The notes beneath the pieces were generated by a model. It saw only the letters and a program-made list of their open reading frames with translations, did no database searches and was not told the DNA's origin. This document shows, one piece after another, positions 1 through 8,085 of a DNA stretch of 64,000 bases (within the stretch, counting starts at the first letter, position 1; every line of letters starts with the position of its first letter). Source of the DNA: Stigmatella ashevillena (lineage in GTDB: Bacteria > Myxococcota > Myxococcia > Myxococcales > Myxococcaceae). The position numbers were made by a program, and so were the translations under genes. The stretch is taken from positions 682,001-746,000 of the forward strand of contig NZ_JAQNDM010000001.1 in assembly GCF_028368975.1 (NCBI RefSeq), read 5' to 3'.

Positions 1-2
1 TC

Positions 3-806
3 ATCGAGCAGCTCAAGGAGCTGGTGGCGGAGAAGCACAACCTGGCGCCCGAGCAGTTCACCGCGGAGAAGGCCCGGCTGGAGCGCGAGGCCGCGGCCGC
101 CCTGCGCGCCCGGGACGAGTACCGCCAGAGCAAGAGCAGCCCTTCGGGGGCCCCCAGCGCGACGCAGTCGGCACCCGCCACGGCAGTGGTGGCCACGGGT
201 TTCTCCAGCCGGAATCCCCAACTCGTGGGCGCCCTCTGGGGCGCCGGCATCGTCGTCTTCTTCGGAGGCCTGGGCTACCTGCTTGTCTCCGAGCAGCGCC
301 CGCGGGACGACGGCATGGAGGCCACGGGACGGTTGCCTCCGGGCGACACGGCGCCCCCGCAGCCTTCGGAGATGGGGGAAGAAGATCAGGTGCTCGCCGA
401 CGCGCAGGAGCGCCTGCGCGCCAACCCGAACGATCTGGAGTCCTCCTCGCTGGTGGCCCACGAGTTCATCCGGCGCCAGCGGTCCGAGGAGGCCGAGCGC
501 CTCACGAACCAGGCGCTCGCCATCGATCCGTTCCACGTCGAGTCGCGGGTTCACCGGGGGGTCCTGAGGGCCATCCGGGGAGACGCCGAGGGCGCCGAAG
601 CGGAGCTGTTGGTGCTGGCGGACACCTACCCAGGCGCGCAGGAGGCCCTGCTCTTCCTGGGCTTCATCTCGATGCAGTCGGGCAGCAAGACCAAGGCGCT
701 GGACTACTTCGAGCGCTTCTCGGTGGAGGTGCCGCGCAACATGCAGCCGCCCCAACTGGACGCAGCCATCGCACAGCTCCGCCAGGAAGTCGGCCCCCGA
801 CCCTGA
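3..806 (+). CDS. TPR membrane protein, 5' end outside window (CcmI-like)
   Basis: The reading frame is open to the left edge, so the start is missing; an internal GTG at 24 is not convincing. The first residues (about IEQLKELVAEK.. then AEKARLERE) resemble the short helical N-terminus of CcmI/CycH-type cytochrome c maturation proteins, where a 'L..L..E...L..E.F' segment precedes the membrane helix. One membrane helix follows (about residues 72-93 of the visible part, LWGAGIVVFFGGLGYLLV), then a charged linker and a periplasmic TPR region (about 125-250) with repeats such as EEAERLTNQALAIDP. The role is probably scaffolding. The CcmI assignment is inference; a generic TPR protein is the alternative. 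It ends 9 nt before the convergent gene's stop codon. Confidence 0.6.
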   Translation: MEQLKELVAEKHNLAPEQFTAEKARLEREAAAALRARDEYRQSKSSPSGAPSATQSAPATAVVATGFSSRNPQLVGALWGAGIVVFFGGLGYLLVSEQRPRDDGMEATGRLPPGDTAPPQPSEMGEEDQVLADAQERLRANPNDLESSSLVAHEFIRRQRSEEAERLTNQALAIDPFHVESRVHRGVLRAIRGDAEGAEAELLVLADTYPGAQEALLFLGFISMQSGSKTKALDYFERFSVEVPRNMQPPQLDAAIAQLRQEVGPRP

Positions 807-815
807 GCCCTTGGC

Positions 816-1787
816 TCAGGGGTATCTCGAAGTATCAGGCCGGGGGCGGCCGAGAATGGGCGCATAGCACCTGTTCCGATGCGCGTAAGCGCCGTCGCTA
901 CAGGGAGGACTGGCATCCAGCACGGCCATCCAGCACCCACCCTGCAGCTCGATTTCATGACGCGCGCAGGGAGGCCTGCGCTGCCCTGCCAGAGGCTTCT
1001 TGGGAACATCGAGCCCGATTCCCCCAGCTTCTCGCTCGGGATACACCTCGGCCAAAGGAAGAGCAGCTTCCGCGAGACTGGCCGCGTCTCTGTCAGCCCC
1101 CCTTTCTGGACGAGCCGGAAAGGCGCTTTCCTCTTGCGGCCATAACGCAACGGCCCAACCACTGATCGCCAGAGCCATGCTGAAGGCCATCACACCTGGG
1201 TGCACTCTGGCCCAGGCACTCGGCACAGCCGATGGCCTCCTGGGCACGGAAGAGGAACTCTCCCCTCTCAGCACGATGGGCTGATCCGCTTCGGCCCCCA
1301 CCCTTTCCACTGCGTCCTCCAAGCACTGGGCGACCTCCGCCGCGCTGCCCCGAACCGAGGGCTCTGGAGACAGCAGCCGCTTCATCAGCACCTTTGCGTG
1401 CGTGGCTTCCAAGGCCCGCGCGACCTGGGCCAATACCCGCATGACTTCGCGCGACGAAGGGCTGTGCCAAGCCACCCAGTCATACAGCGGCACACCCTCT
1501 GCCCAATCCATCACCAAGTACGGATAGGACTGACCGTCTGTACTCATCCAACCCCCTTGGTCATGAAGTCGCGGCACGCCCGGGTGCTGGAGCCGCCGGA
1601 GCAACTCTGCCTCCCGCTCGAATCGGGCATCCTGCGCCGCAGTGGCCAGTTTCAGCGCGAAGTGCCCGGCGCCTTCCATACCCCTTCGTTCAACACGATA
1701 GATGACGCCGTAACTGCCCCGGCGGCCTCGGCTCACCACTCGCCAAGGACCTATGCCACTGCTTGGAAGAAGAGAGACAGGATCCAC
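816..1787 (-). CDS. Ser/Thr kinase-like membrane protein lacking the catalytic core
   Basis: A 323-residue protein with GTG start. The N-lobe is recognisable: glycine-rich loop (GRRGSYGVIYRV), VAIK-type lysine in FALKLA, alpha-C glutamate in FEREAELLRRL, and hinge (YLVMDWAEG). After ALEATHA, where myxobacterial kinases continue with the HRD catalytic loop, the sequence jumps to KVLMKRLLSPEPSVRGSAAEVAQCLE-type residues that normally form the C-lobe end. Subdomains VIb to IX (HRD, DFG, APE; about 120-150 residues) are missing without a frame break; the junction is near position 1394. A membrane helix (about MAFSMALAISGWAVALW) and a Cys-rich external tail (PPC..EI...GGCW...PPC...CY) typical of these kinases remain. 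It cannot phosphorylate. It is either a decaying gene or a pseudokinase receptor. Confidence 0.8.
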   Translation of the reverse strand: MDPVSLLPSSGIGPWRVVSRGRRGSYGVIYRVERRGMEGAGHFALKLATAAQDARFEREAELLRRLQHPGVPRLHDQGGWMSTDGQSYPYLVMDWAEGVPLYDWVAWHSPSSREVMRVLAQVARALEATHAKVLMKRLLSPEPSVRGSAAEVAQCLEDAVERVGAEADQPIVLRGESSSSVPRRPSAVPSAWARVHPGVMAFSMALAISGWAVALWPQEESAFPARPERGADRDAASLAEAALPLAEVYPEREAGGIGLDVPKKPLAGQRRPPCARHEIELQGGCWMAVLDASPPCSDGAYAHRNRCYAPILGRPRPDTSRYP

Positions 1788-2057
1788 TCGTGGAACGTAG
1801 CCTAACGCTGCCCCTCATACAACCCTGGAGGTAACATGACACTCTGAAGAACTCGGATTCGAGCTTCATGTATGGAACCAGCGCCAGATGGAAGGAAGCT
1901 CTCCCCGGTTTAATCTGCTCTGCGGTTGCGATTCCAAAGCGGCAAAGTTGTAGTACCGGCAGACCATTGCACTTGGAGCGGAGCCTCACACGGACAGACA
2001 GGGCCGCGCTACAGTCCTGGAGTGCCAGCCAAAGCACGGCTGATGAAGGAGCCTCCC
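1788..2057. promoter_or_regulatory. Divergent intergenic region, kinase-like gene / expansin
   Basis: About 270 bp separate the divergent starts, so promoters for both genes should lie here, but I could not identify convincing -35/-10 or -24/-12 elements. A strong Shine-Dalgarno-like GGAGGTAAC at about 1827-1835 precedes only a three-codon ORF. Confidence 0.35.
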
Positions 2058-2792
2058 ATGCGCGCCCCTGTCCTCTTCTCTCTCCGAAACCTCACCGCCG
2101 TAGGCATGCTGGGCCTGACCGCGTGCTCATCTTCCTCGGATCCGGATGACTCCGGTTTCACCAATGACCCGAATGGAGAGATCCTCGCGCTGGGCGAATT
2201 CAAGCAGGGCATCGCCACCTGGTACCACGCGACGGGCGAGGGACACTGCGGCTACGACGCGAGCCCCAATGACATGGATGTGGCCGCGATGAATGCGCCG
2301 CAGTTCGCCAACAGCGCCGTGTGCGGCTCATGCGCGGAGGTCGAAGGGCCCAAGGGCACGGTGCGCGTGCGCATCGTCGACAGCTGCCCGGAGTGCGTCC
2401 CGGGACACCTGGACCTGAGCGAGCAGGCCTTCGCGAAGATCGCCGCGGTCGCCGAAGGACGGGTGCAGACCCGTTGGCGTCCCATTACTTGCCCGGTGAG
2501 TGGGCCGGTGCGGTACCGCTTCAAGGAGGGCAGTTCCGAGTGGTGGACGGCCATCCAGGTGCGCAACCACCGGCTGCCTATCCAGAAGCTGGAATGGCAG
2601 CGAGAGAACGGCGCCTGGGTGGAGATGCCGCGCCAGGACTACAACTACTTCCTCGCCTCACCGGGCGTGGACACCCCCACCACCAAGCTGCGCGTGACGG
2701 CTTCGGACGGACAGGTCCTTGAGGACACCCTGCCTCGCGTCGAAAAGGAGAAAGTCTTCGACGGCGCAAAACAGTTCTCCTTGAAGAAATAA
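2058..2792 (+). CDS. Expansin-like lipoprotein (EXLX family)
   Basis: A bacterial expansin: a two-domain, non-hydrolytic protein that loosens cellulose- or peptidoglycan-type networks. ATG 2058 is chosen because AAGGAG lies 7 nt upstream and it directly gives a type II signal peptide with lipobox LTAC (Cys23). Domain 1, a double-psi beta barrel (about 45-140), has the family landmarks IATWYHATGEG, a Cys-rich stretch VCGSCAEVEGP, RIVDSCPEC and GHLDLS. These supply the Thr and two Asp residues expected by comparison with B. subtilis EXLX1. Domain 2 (about 150-240) has the aromatic-rich CBM63-like pattern (SSEWWTAIQVRNH, KLEWQ). The lipobox implies membrane or surface anchoring, whereas many expansins are freely secreted. 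The toxin gene downstream starts 17 bp after the stop and could be co-transcribed. Confidence 0.88.
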   Translation: MRAPVLFSLRNLTAVGMLGLTACSSSSDPDDSGFTNDPNGEILALGEFKQGIATWYHATGEGHCGYDASPNDMDVAAMNAPQFANSAVCGSCAEVEGPKGTVRVRIVDSCPECVPGHLDLSEQAFAKIAAVAEGRVQTRWRPITCPVSGPVRYRFKEGSSEWWTAIQVRNHRLPIQKLEWQRENGAWVEMPRQDYNYFLASPGVDTPTTKLRVTASDGQVLEDTLPRVEKEKVFDGAKQFSLKK

Positions 2793-2809
2793 GAACGCTG
2801 GCTCGCGCG

Positions 2810-4207
2810 GTGTTCCCCAAGTGCTTCGTTGCGGTGCTCACCCTCCTCCTCGGGTGGGCACTGCCGGGGTGTGCCACGGGCAACACCGCGGGCAAATACT
2901 CCGCCAAGGACTCCTTCCTCTCTCTCCAGCAGTCCTCGGGCCTTGAGGAAGACGACTGGCATCCCCCAGGCGAGCCCCTTGAGCCTGAGGACTCACTCGC
3001 CCTCTGGGTCGCTCTGACCCACTCCAGAACCACCCTCCTCACCTTTGCCCCACGCCGTACCCTCCTCTCACTCCTGCGTCCTCTTCTCTCCTCTCGCGCA
3101 GAGGTGCCTTACTCGGAGTGCCTGCGGCGTCTGCTCCCCTTCCGTCCTTGGGTCGTCATGCGCCCGGATGGCTACCTCGCCTCCGCCCTGTCCGGCAGAC
3201 CCTTGCAGCGCATGGGCCCCGTCTCACTGCGCGACGGCCGCCTCATGGCTGGCCCCTTCGAAGTCGGCGCCTTCTACCTCGACAAGGGCGGCGTCTTCTT
3301 CCCCCTGGAAGAGTCGGCCTCTCTCCAACGGGCTCAAGGGCTCCCTCTGGGCGAACTCGGCCTGGAGCACGATGCCCTCAACGCCGCGCTCGATGGTGCG
3401 GAGGATGCTCTGGCGGAGATGGTCCTCGCCCTGGCACACCTCGTCCTGCACCCCATCCGCAGCCTGGAGGACCTCGCACAGCTTCCTTCCGCCGTCGCTG
3501 CCCTCCTGGCCTCCTCTCCCGATTACTTCGCCCGTTACTCAGCCCTTCCTCTCCATGAGCAGATTCGCGACGCCGCTCGCATTTCCACCCACCTGCTCAC
3601 CCTCTACGGCACCGCCTCAGGCACCGCGGCACGCATCGGCTCCATGGGCCCCAGACTCCCGGTGCTCTCCCTGTCTCCCCAGGGCACTCTCGCACTCACT
3701 CAGGCCACCGTTCCTTCGGGATCCCTGGCCACTTCGCTCGGCACAGGGGTGGGTTCGGTCTACGTCCTCATGGCCCCGGCCAAGCCACCTCGCTCTCGAA
3801 ACACTCCCTCCCGTGCTCAAGGGCCGGGTGCTTGGCGTCAGCGCAAGTTTGCCGGCTCCGCTCAGGCTCGGCGATACCAAGAGCAGATCTCTGGCCATAC
3901 CGCAGACCGCGTTTTTTACATCAAGACGATTGAATATGATGGTTTTAGGGATGGCATTTTATTAGAAGCCAAGGGCCCCAGTTATCTCAAATTCTTCGAA
4001 AGGGATGGCAATCCAAAACATTGGTACGCGGCATCAGGCGAATTCAACAATCTGATAGCCCAAGCCCGTGCCCAATCGAAAGCCGCACAAGGCACCCGTG
4101 TGCAATGGCATGTTGCGGAGCATGAAATGGTCAACATCCTCCGGTATCATTTTCATAACTCAGAAATCTCTGGCATTGAAGTCATTCACACTCCGCCATT
4201 GCCTTGA
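2810..4207 (+). CDS. SitA5-like polymorphic toxin lipoprotein, Tox-REase-5 C-terminal domain
   Basis: A 465-residue lipoprotein (GTG start; lipobox LPGC, Cys21). Residues about 22-350 resemble the delivery region of myxobacterial Sit toxins, lipoproteins passed between sibling cells by TraA/TraB outer membrane exchange. The last ~100 residues match the Tox-REase-5 nuclease fold: EYDGFRDGILLEAKGPSY with the restriction-endonuclease D...ExK arrangement, then WYAASGEF, QWHVAE and a conserved HTPPLP end. Base composition drops clearly in AT direction from about position 3890, where the toxin domain begins, and stays low through the next gene. This is the signature of a swapped toxin/immunity module on a resident delivery domain. 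The predicted action is DNA or RNA cleavage in non-kin recipients. The SitA5 name is by recollection of family layout; the REase-5 call is firmer. Confidence 0.82.
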   Translation: MFPKCFVAVLTLLLGWALPGCATGNTAGKYSAKDSFLSLQQSSGLEEDDWHPPGEPLEPEDSLALWVALTHSRTTLLTFAPRRTLLSLLRPLLSSRAEVPYSECLRRLLPFRPWVVMRPDGYLASALSGRPLQRMGPVSLRDGRLMAGPFEVGAFYLDKGGVFFPLEESASLQRAQGLPLGELGLEHDALNAALDGAEDALAEMVLALAHLVLHPIRSLEDLAQLPSAVAALLASSPDYFARYSALPLHEQIRDAARISTHLLTLYGTASGTAARIGSMGPRLPVLSLSPQGTLALTQATVPSGSLATSLGTGVGSVYVLMAPAKPPRSRNTPSRAQGPGAWRQRKFAGSAQARRYQEQISGHTADRVFYIKTIEYDGFRDGILLEAKGPSYLKFFERDGNPKHWYAASGEFNNLIAQARAQSKAAQGTRVQWHVAEHEMVNILRYHFHNSEISGIEVIHTPPLP

Positions 4208-4221
4208 AAAATGGATCATCA

Positions 4222-4962
4222 ATGCTTGAGTCGTATTATGCAGGAGTTTACTGGGGCGCTCGGCACGAACCCGTGAGCGAGTGTGCTCAGCGCACAGAAC
4301 TCTTCTTTCGCATGTTATCCCATTGCGATTCATCCTTGAAACAGTGGTACAAAGCATTCAAAGGCAAGCGCCCCCGAAACTCTCCGGGACAGACGATGCC
4401 GGTAGATGACTTAAAGACATTGGAAACACTTCTCTTTGAGGGAATGAACCGGGCAACCGTTGACAAGTCTGCCATCAAGGAACTTGGATTTGGCCTTCAC
4501 GTTTGGAATCAACGCCCCGACGGTCGCTCCACACGTGTCCATATTCAATGTGGTGGCTACAGCGATTTCGTAGGTAACTACTGCTTGGTGACCCCCCCTT
4601 CCGAGGGGGATGCCATGGAGCGCCTGCTCAGTGAGCCCACACGGATTCAATTACTGGAGTGCATGACCACGGCTTGGGATCCTGATTGGGGCGTGGTCAG
4701 CACCAACCGCTCCTTGGATCTCATCGCCAAGAATCGCGAGCGCGAAGCGCGAGTGGGCTGGATGACATACATCTCTCGCCGACGCGGCACAGTCCCTCCT
4801 CTTCCCGCTCCCGTGAGAATTCAGCCGGTGGGCTCTCTGGGAATGCTCATCATCCTCACCCCAGAGCGGTTCACAGCATCTAATCCAGAGCACATCGCAC
4901 TGGGCCGCCGTGTGAGAGAATTGCTGGAGCGCGCGAACGTGCTCTCCCCCCGTTCCACCTGA
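4222..4962 (+). CDS. Imm52-like immunity protein
   Basis: A cytosolic protein of about 246 residues directly behind the toxin gene. A TTG start at 4204 would overlap the toxin stop, but ATG 4222 gives the N-terminus MLESYYAGVYWGAR expected for Imm52, so I prefer it. Landmarks: ECAQRTELFFRMLS, RVHIQCGGYS, LLECMTTAWDPDWGVV, GWMTYISRRRG and GSLGMLIILT. Imm52 proteins accompany Tox-REase-5 nucleases and presumably bind and block them. Codon use and GC are lower than in the flanking genes, matching the toxin C-terminus, so the two probably arrived together. No signal peptide is present, consistent with protection in the cytoplasm. Confidence 0.82.
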   Translation: MLESYYAGVYWGARHEPVSECAQRTELFFRMLSHCDSSLKQWYKAFKGKRPRNSPGQTMPVDDLKTLETLLFEGMNRATVDKSAIKELGFGLHVWNQRPDGRSTRVHIQCGGYSDFVGNYCLVTPPSEGDAMERLLSEPTRIQLLECMTTAWDPDWGVVSTNRSLDLIAKNREREARVGWMTYISRRRGTVPPLPAPVRIQPVGSLGMLIILTPERFTASNPEHIALGRRVRELLERANVLSPRST

Positions 4963-4975
4963 GCCTCCCTCTTTA

Positions 4976-4997
4976 GGGGTACACCTTTGGGGGTACA
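4976..4997. repeat. Two GGGGTACA direct repeats upstream of the Kelch gene
   Basis: GGGGTACA occurs twice with a 14-bp start-to-start interval, in the 70-bp gap before the Kelch gene. It could be a direct-repeat operator; there is no further support. Confidence 0.35.
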
Positions 4998-5032
4998 TCC
5001 ATTCTCTCTCGTCGCCGCTACCTTCTCCAGGC

Positions 5033-6256
5033 ATGGACATTCTCTCCGTGCGCAAGGTGTATGGTTCAGTCTGGCTCTGTTTCCACTTGCTTCTCAGCGG
5101 CGCAGCGCTCCAAGGGCTATGGGGCTGTAACGAAAAAGAGGCCCTCACCCGCCAGAGCCATGGCTTCCACGACATGAGCAACGGCGAGGAAGACGACGGC
5201 TGCCTTCCATGTCTTCCGCCCTGGGCCCCGGCTCCCAGCATGGTGCTCTCCCGCCATGGCCACACGGCCACCCTCCTTCCTTCAGGCAAGGTGTTGGTGG
5301 CGGGCCGGTATGGCAGTGACGCTCAGAACAGCGCGGAGGTATACGATCCGGCACTGGATACCTGGTCGGCCACGGGTGACATGCTCACGGTTCGCAGCGG
5401 CCACACAGCCAACGTCTTGCTTTCAGGCAAGGTGTTGATCGCCGGTGGCGCATACCTCCGTGACTATCTTTCGAGCGTCGAAATATTCGATGAAACCACC
5501 TTCACCTTTTCAGCAGCAAGCGCCATGAGCACCCTCCGGGTTCGCCACACCGCCAGCGTGCTCCCTTCGGGAAAAGTGCTGGTCACGGGAGGTCTGGGTT
5601 TCAATAATCCATTGGCCAGCACAGAGGTCTACAATCCCATCACAAATACATGGTCCGCAGCCGCCCCTCTGCTCACGGCGCGATACGGTCACACCGCCAC
5701 GGTGTTGCCTTCGGGTCATGTGCTCATCACCGGCGGGTTCAGCACCCGGGCTCTGACCCACGCGGAGCTGTATGATCCGGTGACAAACCAGTGGTCCTCG
5801 GCCGGTCACATGGAAACCGGGCGCGCCTATCACACGGCCAGCAAGCTCTTTTCGGGGAAGGTGCTGGTGGCCGGAGGCGATCTGGATGGAGCGTTAGGGG
5901 TGCTGAGCAGCGCGGAGGTGTTCGACCCCCTGACCGGCAAGTGGCAGAGGGCGGGTTCTCTGACGACGGCCCGTGCCTATCACACCGCCACCGTGCTGCC
6001 TTCGGGAAGCGTGCTGGTGGTGGGGGGGAGCGCGAGAGTGGCTCTTGCCACCACAGAAATCTTCGATCCCGAGACGTACACGTGGTCGCCGATGAATCCT
6101 CTGATGATGGCCCGTTCGCACCACACCGCCAGCCTCCTGAGGTCAGGCCATGTCCTCGTCTTGGGCGGACACACGAACAGCGCACCCTTGGACACCGCAG
6201 AGAGGTGCGACCCTCCGGCCCAGGGAGAGTTCCTGGATGCCTCGTCCTCCCCCTGA
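5033..6256 (+). CDS. Kelch-repeat lipoprotein
   Basis: A 407-residue protein with a long type II signal peptide ending in LWGC (about Cys32). From residue 70 onward it consists of tandem Kelch motifs of about 48 residues. Each has the pattern RxGHTA-x-LPSGKVLVxGG followed by AEVYDPxTxxWS. About seven units can be read, enough for one closed beta-propeller. The motifs (HTATVLPSGHVLITGG and similar) are highly regular. Myxobacterial genomes hold many such Kelch lipoproteins, and their ligands are unknown. No catalytic domain is fused. It probably acts as a surface or periplasmic binding scaffold. Confidence 0.85.
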   Translation: MDILSVRKVYGSVWLCFHLLLSGAALQGLWGCNEKEALTRQSHGFHDMSNGEEDDGCLPCLPPWAPAPSMVLSRHGHTATLLPSGKVLVAGRYGSDAQNSAEVYDPALDTWSATGDMLTVRSGHTANVLLSGKVLIAGGAYLRDYLSSVEIFDETTFTFSAASAMSTLRVRHTASVLPSGKVLVTGGLGFNNPLASTEVYNPITNTWSAAAPLLTARYGHTATVLPSGHVLITGGFSTRALTHAELYDPVTNQWSSAGHMETGRAYHTASKLFSGKVLVAGGDLDGALGVLSSAEVFDPLTGKWQRAGSLTTARAYHTATVLPSGSVLVVGGSARVALATTEIFDPETYTWSPMNPLMMARSHHTASLLRSGHVLVLGGHTNSAPLDTAERCDPPAQGEFLDASSSP

Positions 6257-6385
6257 GACGGGCAAACGAGGCCCTGTCTGCCTGGCTGCTCTCCCAAGAA
6301 GGGTGCGAGCCCGTGGAGAATGTTGCTGGAAGTCTCCACGAATACCCACCTTGCCGCCATCAACGCTCCTTTCAAGGTGGGAACC

Positions 6386-7024
6386 ATGGCTGGAATTCGC
6401 GGACGGAAGACATCGGCTCTGGCGGCGGCGGTCTTGTCGGGCCTGTTGCTGGGTTCCGGTGCCTATGCAGGCGACTCGAACAAGGATGCTCGCCAGATCG
6501 GCAAGGCGGCAGCCGAGGGCAAGCTCTACGTGGACCAGCTCGCCGTCTTCAACGCCAAGCAGATCGCCTTGGGCGAGCTGGCACTCCAGCAGTCCGAAGA
6601 CACGACGGTGCTGAAGTTCGCACGCCAGCTCGTGCAAGACCACCGTCAAAGCCAGGCGGAATTGAAGAGCTGGGCTCAGGGCAAGGCCTACGAGATCACG
6701 ACGATCGACATGTCGGGCACGGGCGGCTCCGGCATCCAGATCGGCTATGACGAGGAGATGAAGGGCAAGGATGGGCGCAAGTACGAGGCCATCCGCGATG
6801 CGCAGAAGGAGGTCAACGACCTGCGCAAGAAGAGTGGCAAGGACTTCGACAAGGACTTCTTGTCGAAGGTCATCAACGATCAGGAGAAGGGCAAGGGACT
6901 GATCGGCGAAGGCAAGGACAAGTACGAGACCGATGCGGTCTTCAGCAGCCTGCTCACCAAGACGGGTGTCCTCCTCGAGGGGCACATCGCGAGCGGCAAG
7001 CGCATCAAGGACATCATCGACTAA
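6386..7024 (+). CDS. DUF4142 family exported protein
   Basis: ATG 6386 is preferred over upstream starts: AAGGTGGG lies just upstream and the protein then begins with a normal Sec signal peptide (cleavage expected after GSGAYA, about residue 28). The mature part is a ferritin-like helical bundle of the DUF4142 type: KLYVDQLAVFNAKQIALGELAL, then FARQLVQDHRQSQAEL, and a C-terminal helix with GVLLEGHIASGKRI. Family function is unknown; members are periplasmic and often linked to stress. The gene is flanked by its own promoter-length gap (about 129 bp) and a strong terminator, so it is probably monocistronic. Confidence 0.75.
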   Translation: MAGIRGRKTSALAAAVLSGLLLGSGAYAGDSNKDARQIGKAAAEGKLYVDQLAVFNAKQIALGELALQQSEDTTVLKFARQLVQDHRQSQAELKSWAQGKAYEITTIDMSGTGGSGIQIGYDEEMKGKDGRKYEAIRDAQKEVNDLRKKSGKDFDKDFLSKVINDQEKGKGLIGEGKDKYETDAVFSSLLTKTGVLLEGHIASGKRIKDIID

Positions 7025-7053
7025 GGGTGGCGGTCACCGAAGCACCTTGAACG

Positions 7054-7086
7054 GCGGGGCCCGGGTTGAACCGGAGCCCCGCTTTT
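7054..7086 (+). terminator. Rho-independent terminator after DUF4142 gene
   Basis: GCGGGGC-CCGG-gttgaa-CCGG-a-GCCCCGC forms an 11-bp stem with one bulged A, followed directly by TTTTCGTTTG. This is the most canonical terminator in the window. It also excludes the TTG at 7066 as the start of the next gene. Confidence 0.85.
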
Positions 7087-7179
7087 CGTTTGTGGGGAAA
7101 AGGAAGGGTCGGGCTACAAGGGATGTTCACCGCGTCCACGCCCGGAATCTCGTCCCGGGCCTTGTTGCTAGGAGACCCC

Positions 7180-8070
7180 TTGCCTACCTGGAAGACCTTG
7201 CTGTGCGTCATGCCCCTTCTGCCTGGAACCGCCCTTGTGACCGCTTGTGGCAGCGAGGAGGCGGCCCGCACGGCCGAGGAATCAACCCTCTCCCCCGGCG
7301 ACAGCCTCTCCCCCGAGAGCCCTCCCACGGGCACAGACTCCGCCGGGGCAGTGGCAACGCCTGCCTGGTGGCGTCCCGCTCCCGGCACGCGCTGGCAGAT
7401 CCAGCTCAGCGGGAAGCTGAACACCAGCTTCAACGTCCCGGTGTATGACGTGGACCTCTTCGACACCCCGGCCGCCACCCTCGCCTCCCTCAAGAGCCAG
7501 GGACGCAAGGTCATCTGTTACTTCAGCGCTGGCTCCTACGAAGACTGGCGGTCAGACGCCAAGAGCTTCCCCGCGGCGGCGCTGGGCAAGCCCCTGGATG
7601 GCTGGCCCGGAGAGCGCTGGTTGGACGTCCGCGCCACCGCGGTCCGCGACATCATGCGCACCCGCATCGAGCTGGCCCGCCAGAAGGGATGCGACGCGGT
7701 GGACCCGGACAACGTGGACGGCTATTCGAACGACACGGGCTTCCGCCTCACGTCCGCCGACCAGCTCGCCTTCAATCGCTTCCTCGCCACGGAGGCCCAC
7801 GCGCGTGGGCTCGCGGTTGGCTTGAAAAACGATGTGGATCAGGTCGCCCAGCTCGTGAATGACTTCGACTTCCAAGTCAACGAGGAGTGTCTCCAGTACG
7901 ACGAGTGCGACACCTTGCGCCCGTTCATCACCGCCGGAAAAGCCGTCTTTCACATCGAATATGGAAACGCCGCCTTGGCTCAGTCGGTGTGCCCGGAGGC
8001 CAACGCGCTCGGGTTCGACACCTTGGTGAAGAACCTGGAGCTCGACGCCGCCCGCATCTCCTGCCGCTGA
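7180..8070 (+). CDS. GH114-type endo-alpha-1,4-polygalactosaminidase lipoprotein
   Basis: Start chosen at TTG 7180: AGGAGA lies 5-6 nt upstream and the product then opens with a compact type II signal peptide whose lipobox is VTAC (Cys23). ATG 7123 is the alternative. The mature domain (about 60-296) is a TIM barrel of the TM1410/GH114 type: WWRPAPGTRWQIQL, VYDVDLFDT, KVICYFSAGSYEDWR, CDAVDPDNVDGYSN (Asp177 in PDN) and FQVNEECLQYDEC (Glu235). The Asp and Glu positions fit the catalytic pair described for the fungal galactosaminogalactan hydrolase Ega3. The likely substrate is a de-N-acetylated alpha-1,4-galactosamine polymer such as Pel. The stop lies 15 bp from the convergent deacetylase gene's stop. 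Confidence 0.85.
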   Translation: MPTWKTLLCVMPLLPGTALVTACGSEEAARTAEESTLSPGDSLSPESPPTGTDSAGAVATPAWWRPAPGTRWQIQLSGKLNTSFNVPVYDVDLFDTPAATLASLKSQGRKVICYFSAGSYEDWRSDAKSFPAAALGKPLDGWPGERWLDVRATAVRDIMRTRIELARQKGCDAVDPDNVDGYSNDTGFRLTSADQLAFNRFLATEAHARGLAVGLKNDVDQVAQLVNDFDFQVNEECLQYDECDTLRPFITAGKAVFHIEYGNAALAQSVCPEANALGFDTLVKNLELDAARISCR

Positions 8071-8085
8071 GCCAAAGGCAGCCGC

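Noticed and set aside
1827-1847. A strong Shine-Dalgarno site followed by the three-codon frame ATG ACA CTC TGA
   Set aside because: It could be a leader peptide, but it is far from the next gene start and nothing around it looks like an attenuator; chance is likely.
4204-4221. TTG start of the immunity gene overlapping the toxin stop
   Set aside because: Overlap is attractive for coupling, but the conserved family N-terminus begins at the ATG at 4222.
7066-7179. Longer N-terminus of the GH114 protein starting at TTG 7066
   Set aside because: The codon is inside a strong Rho-independent terminator, and the extra residues would bury the lipoprotein signal peptide.
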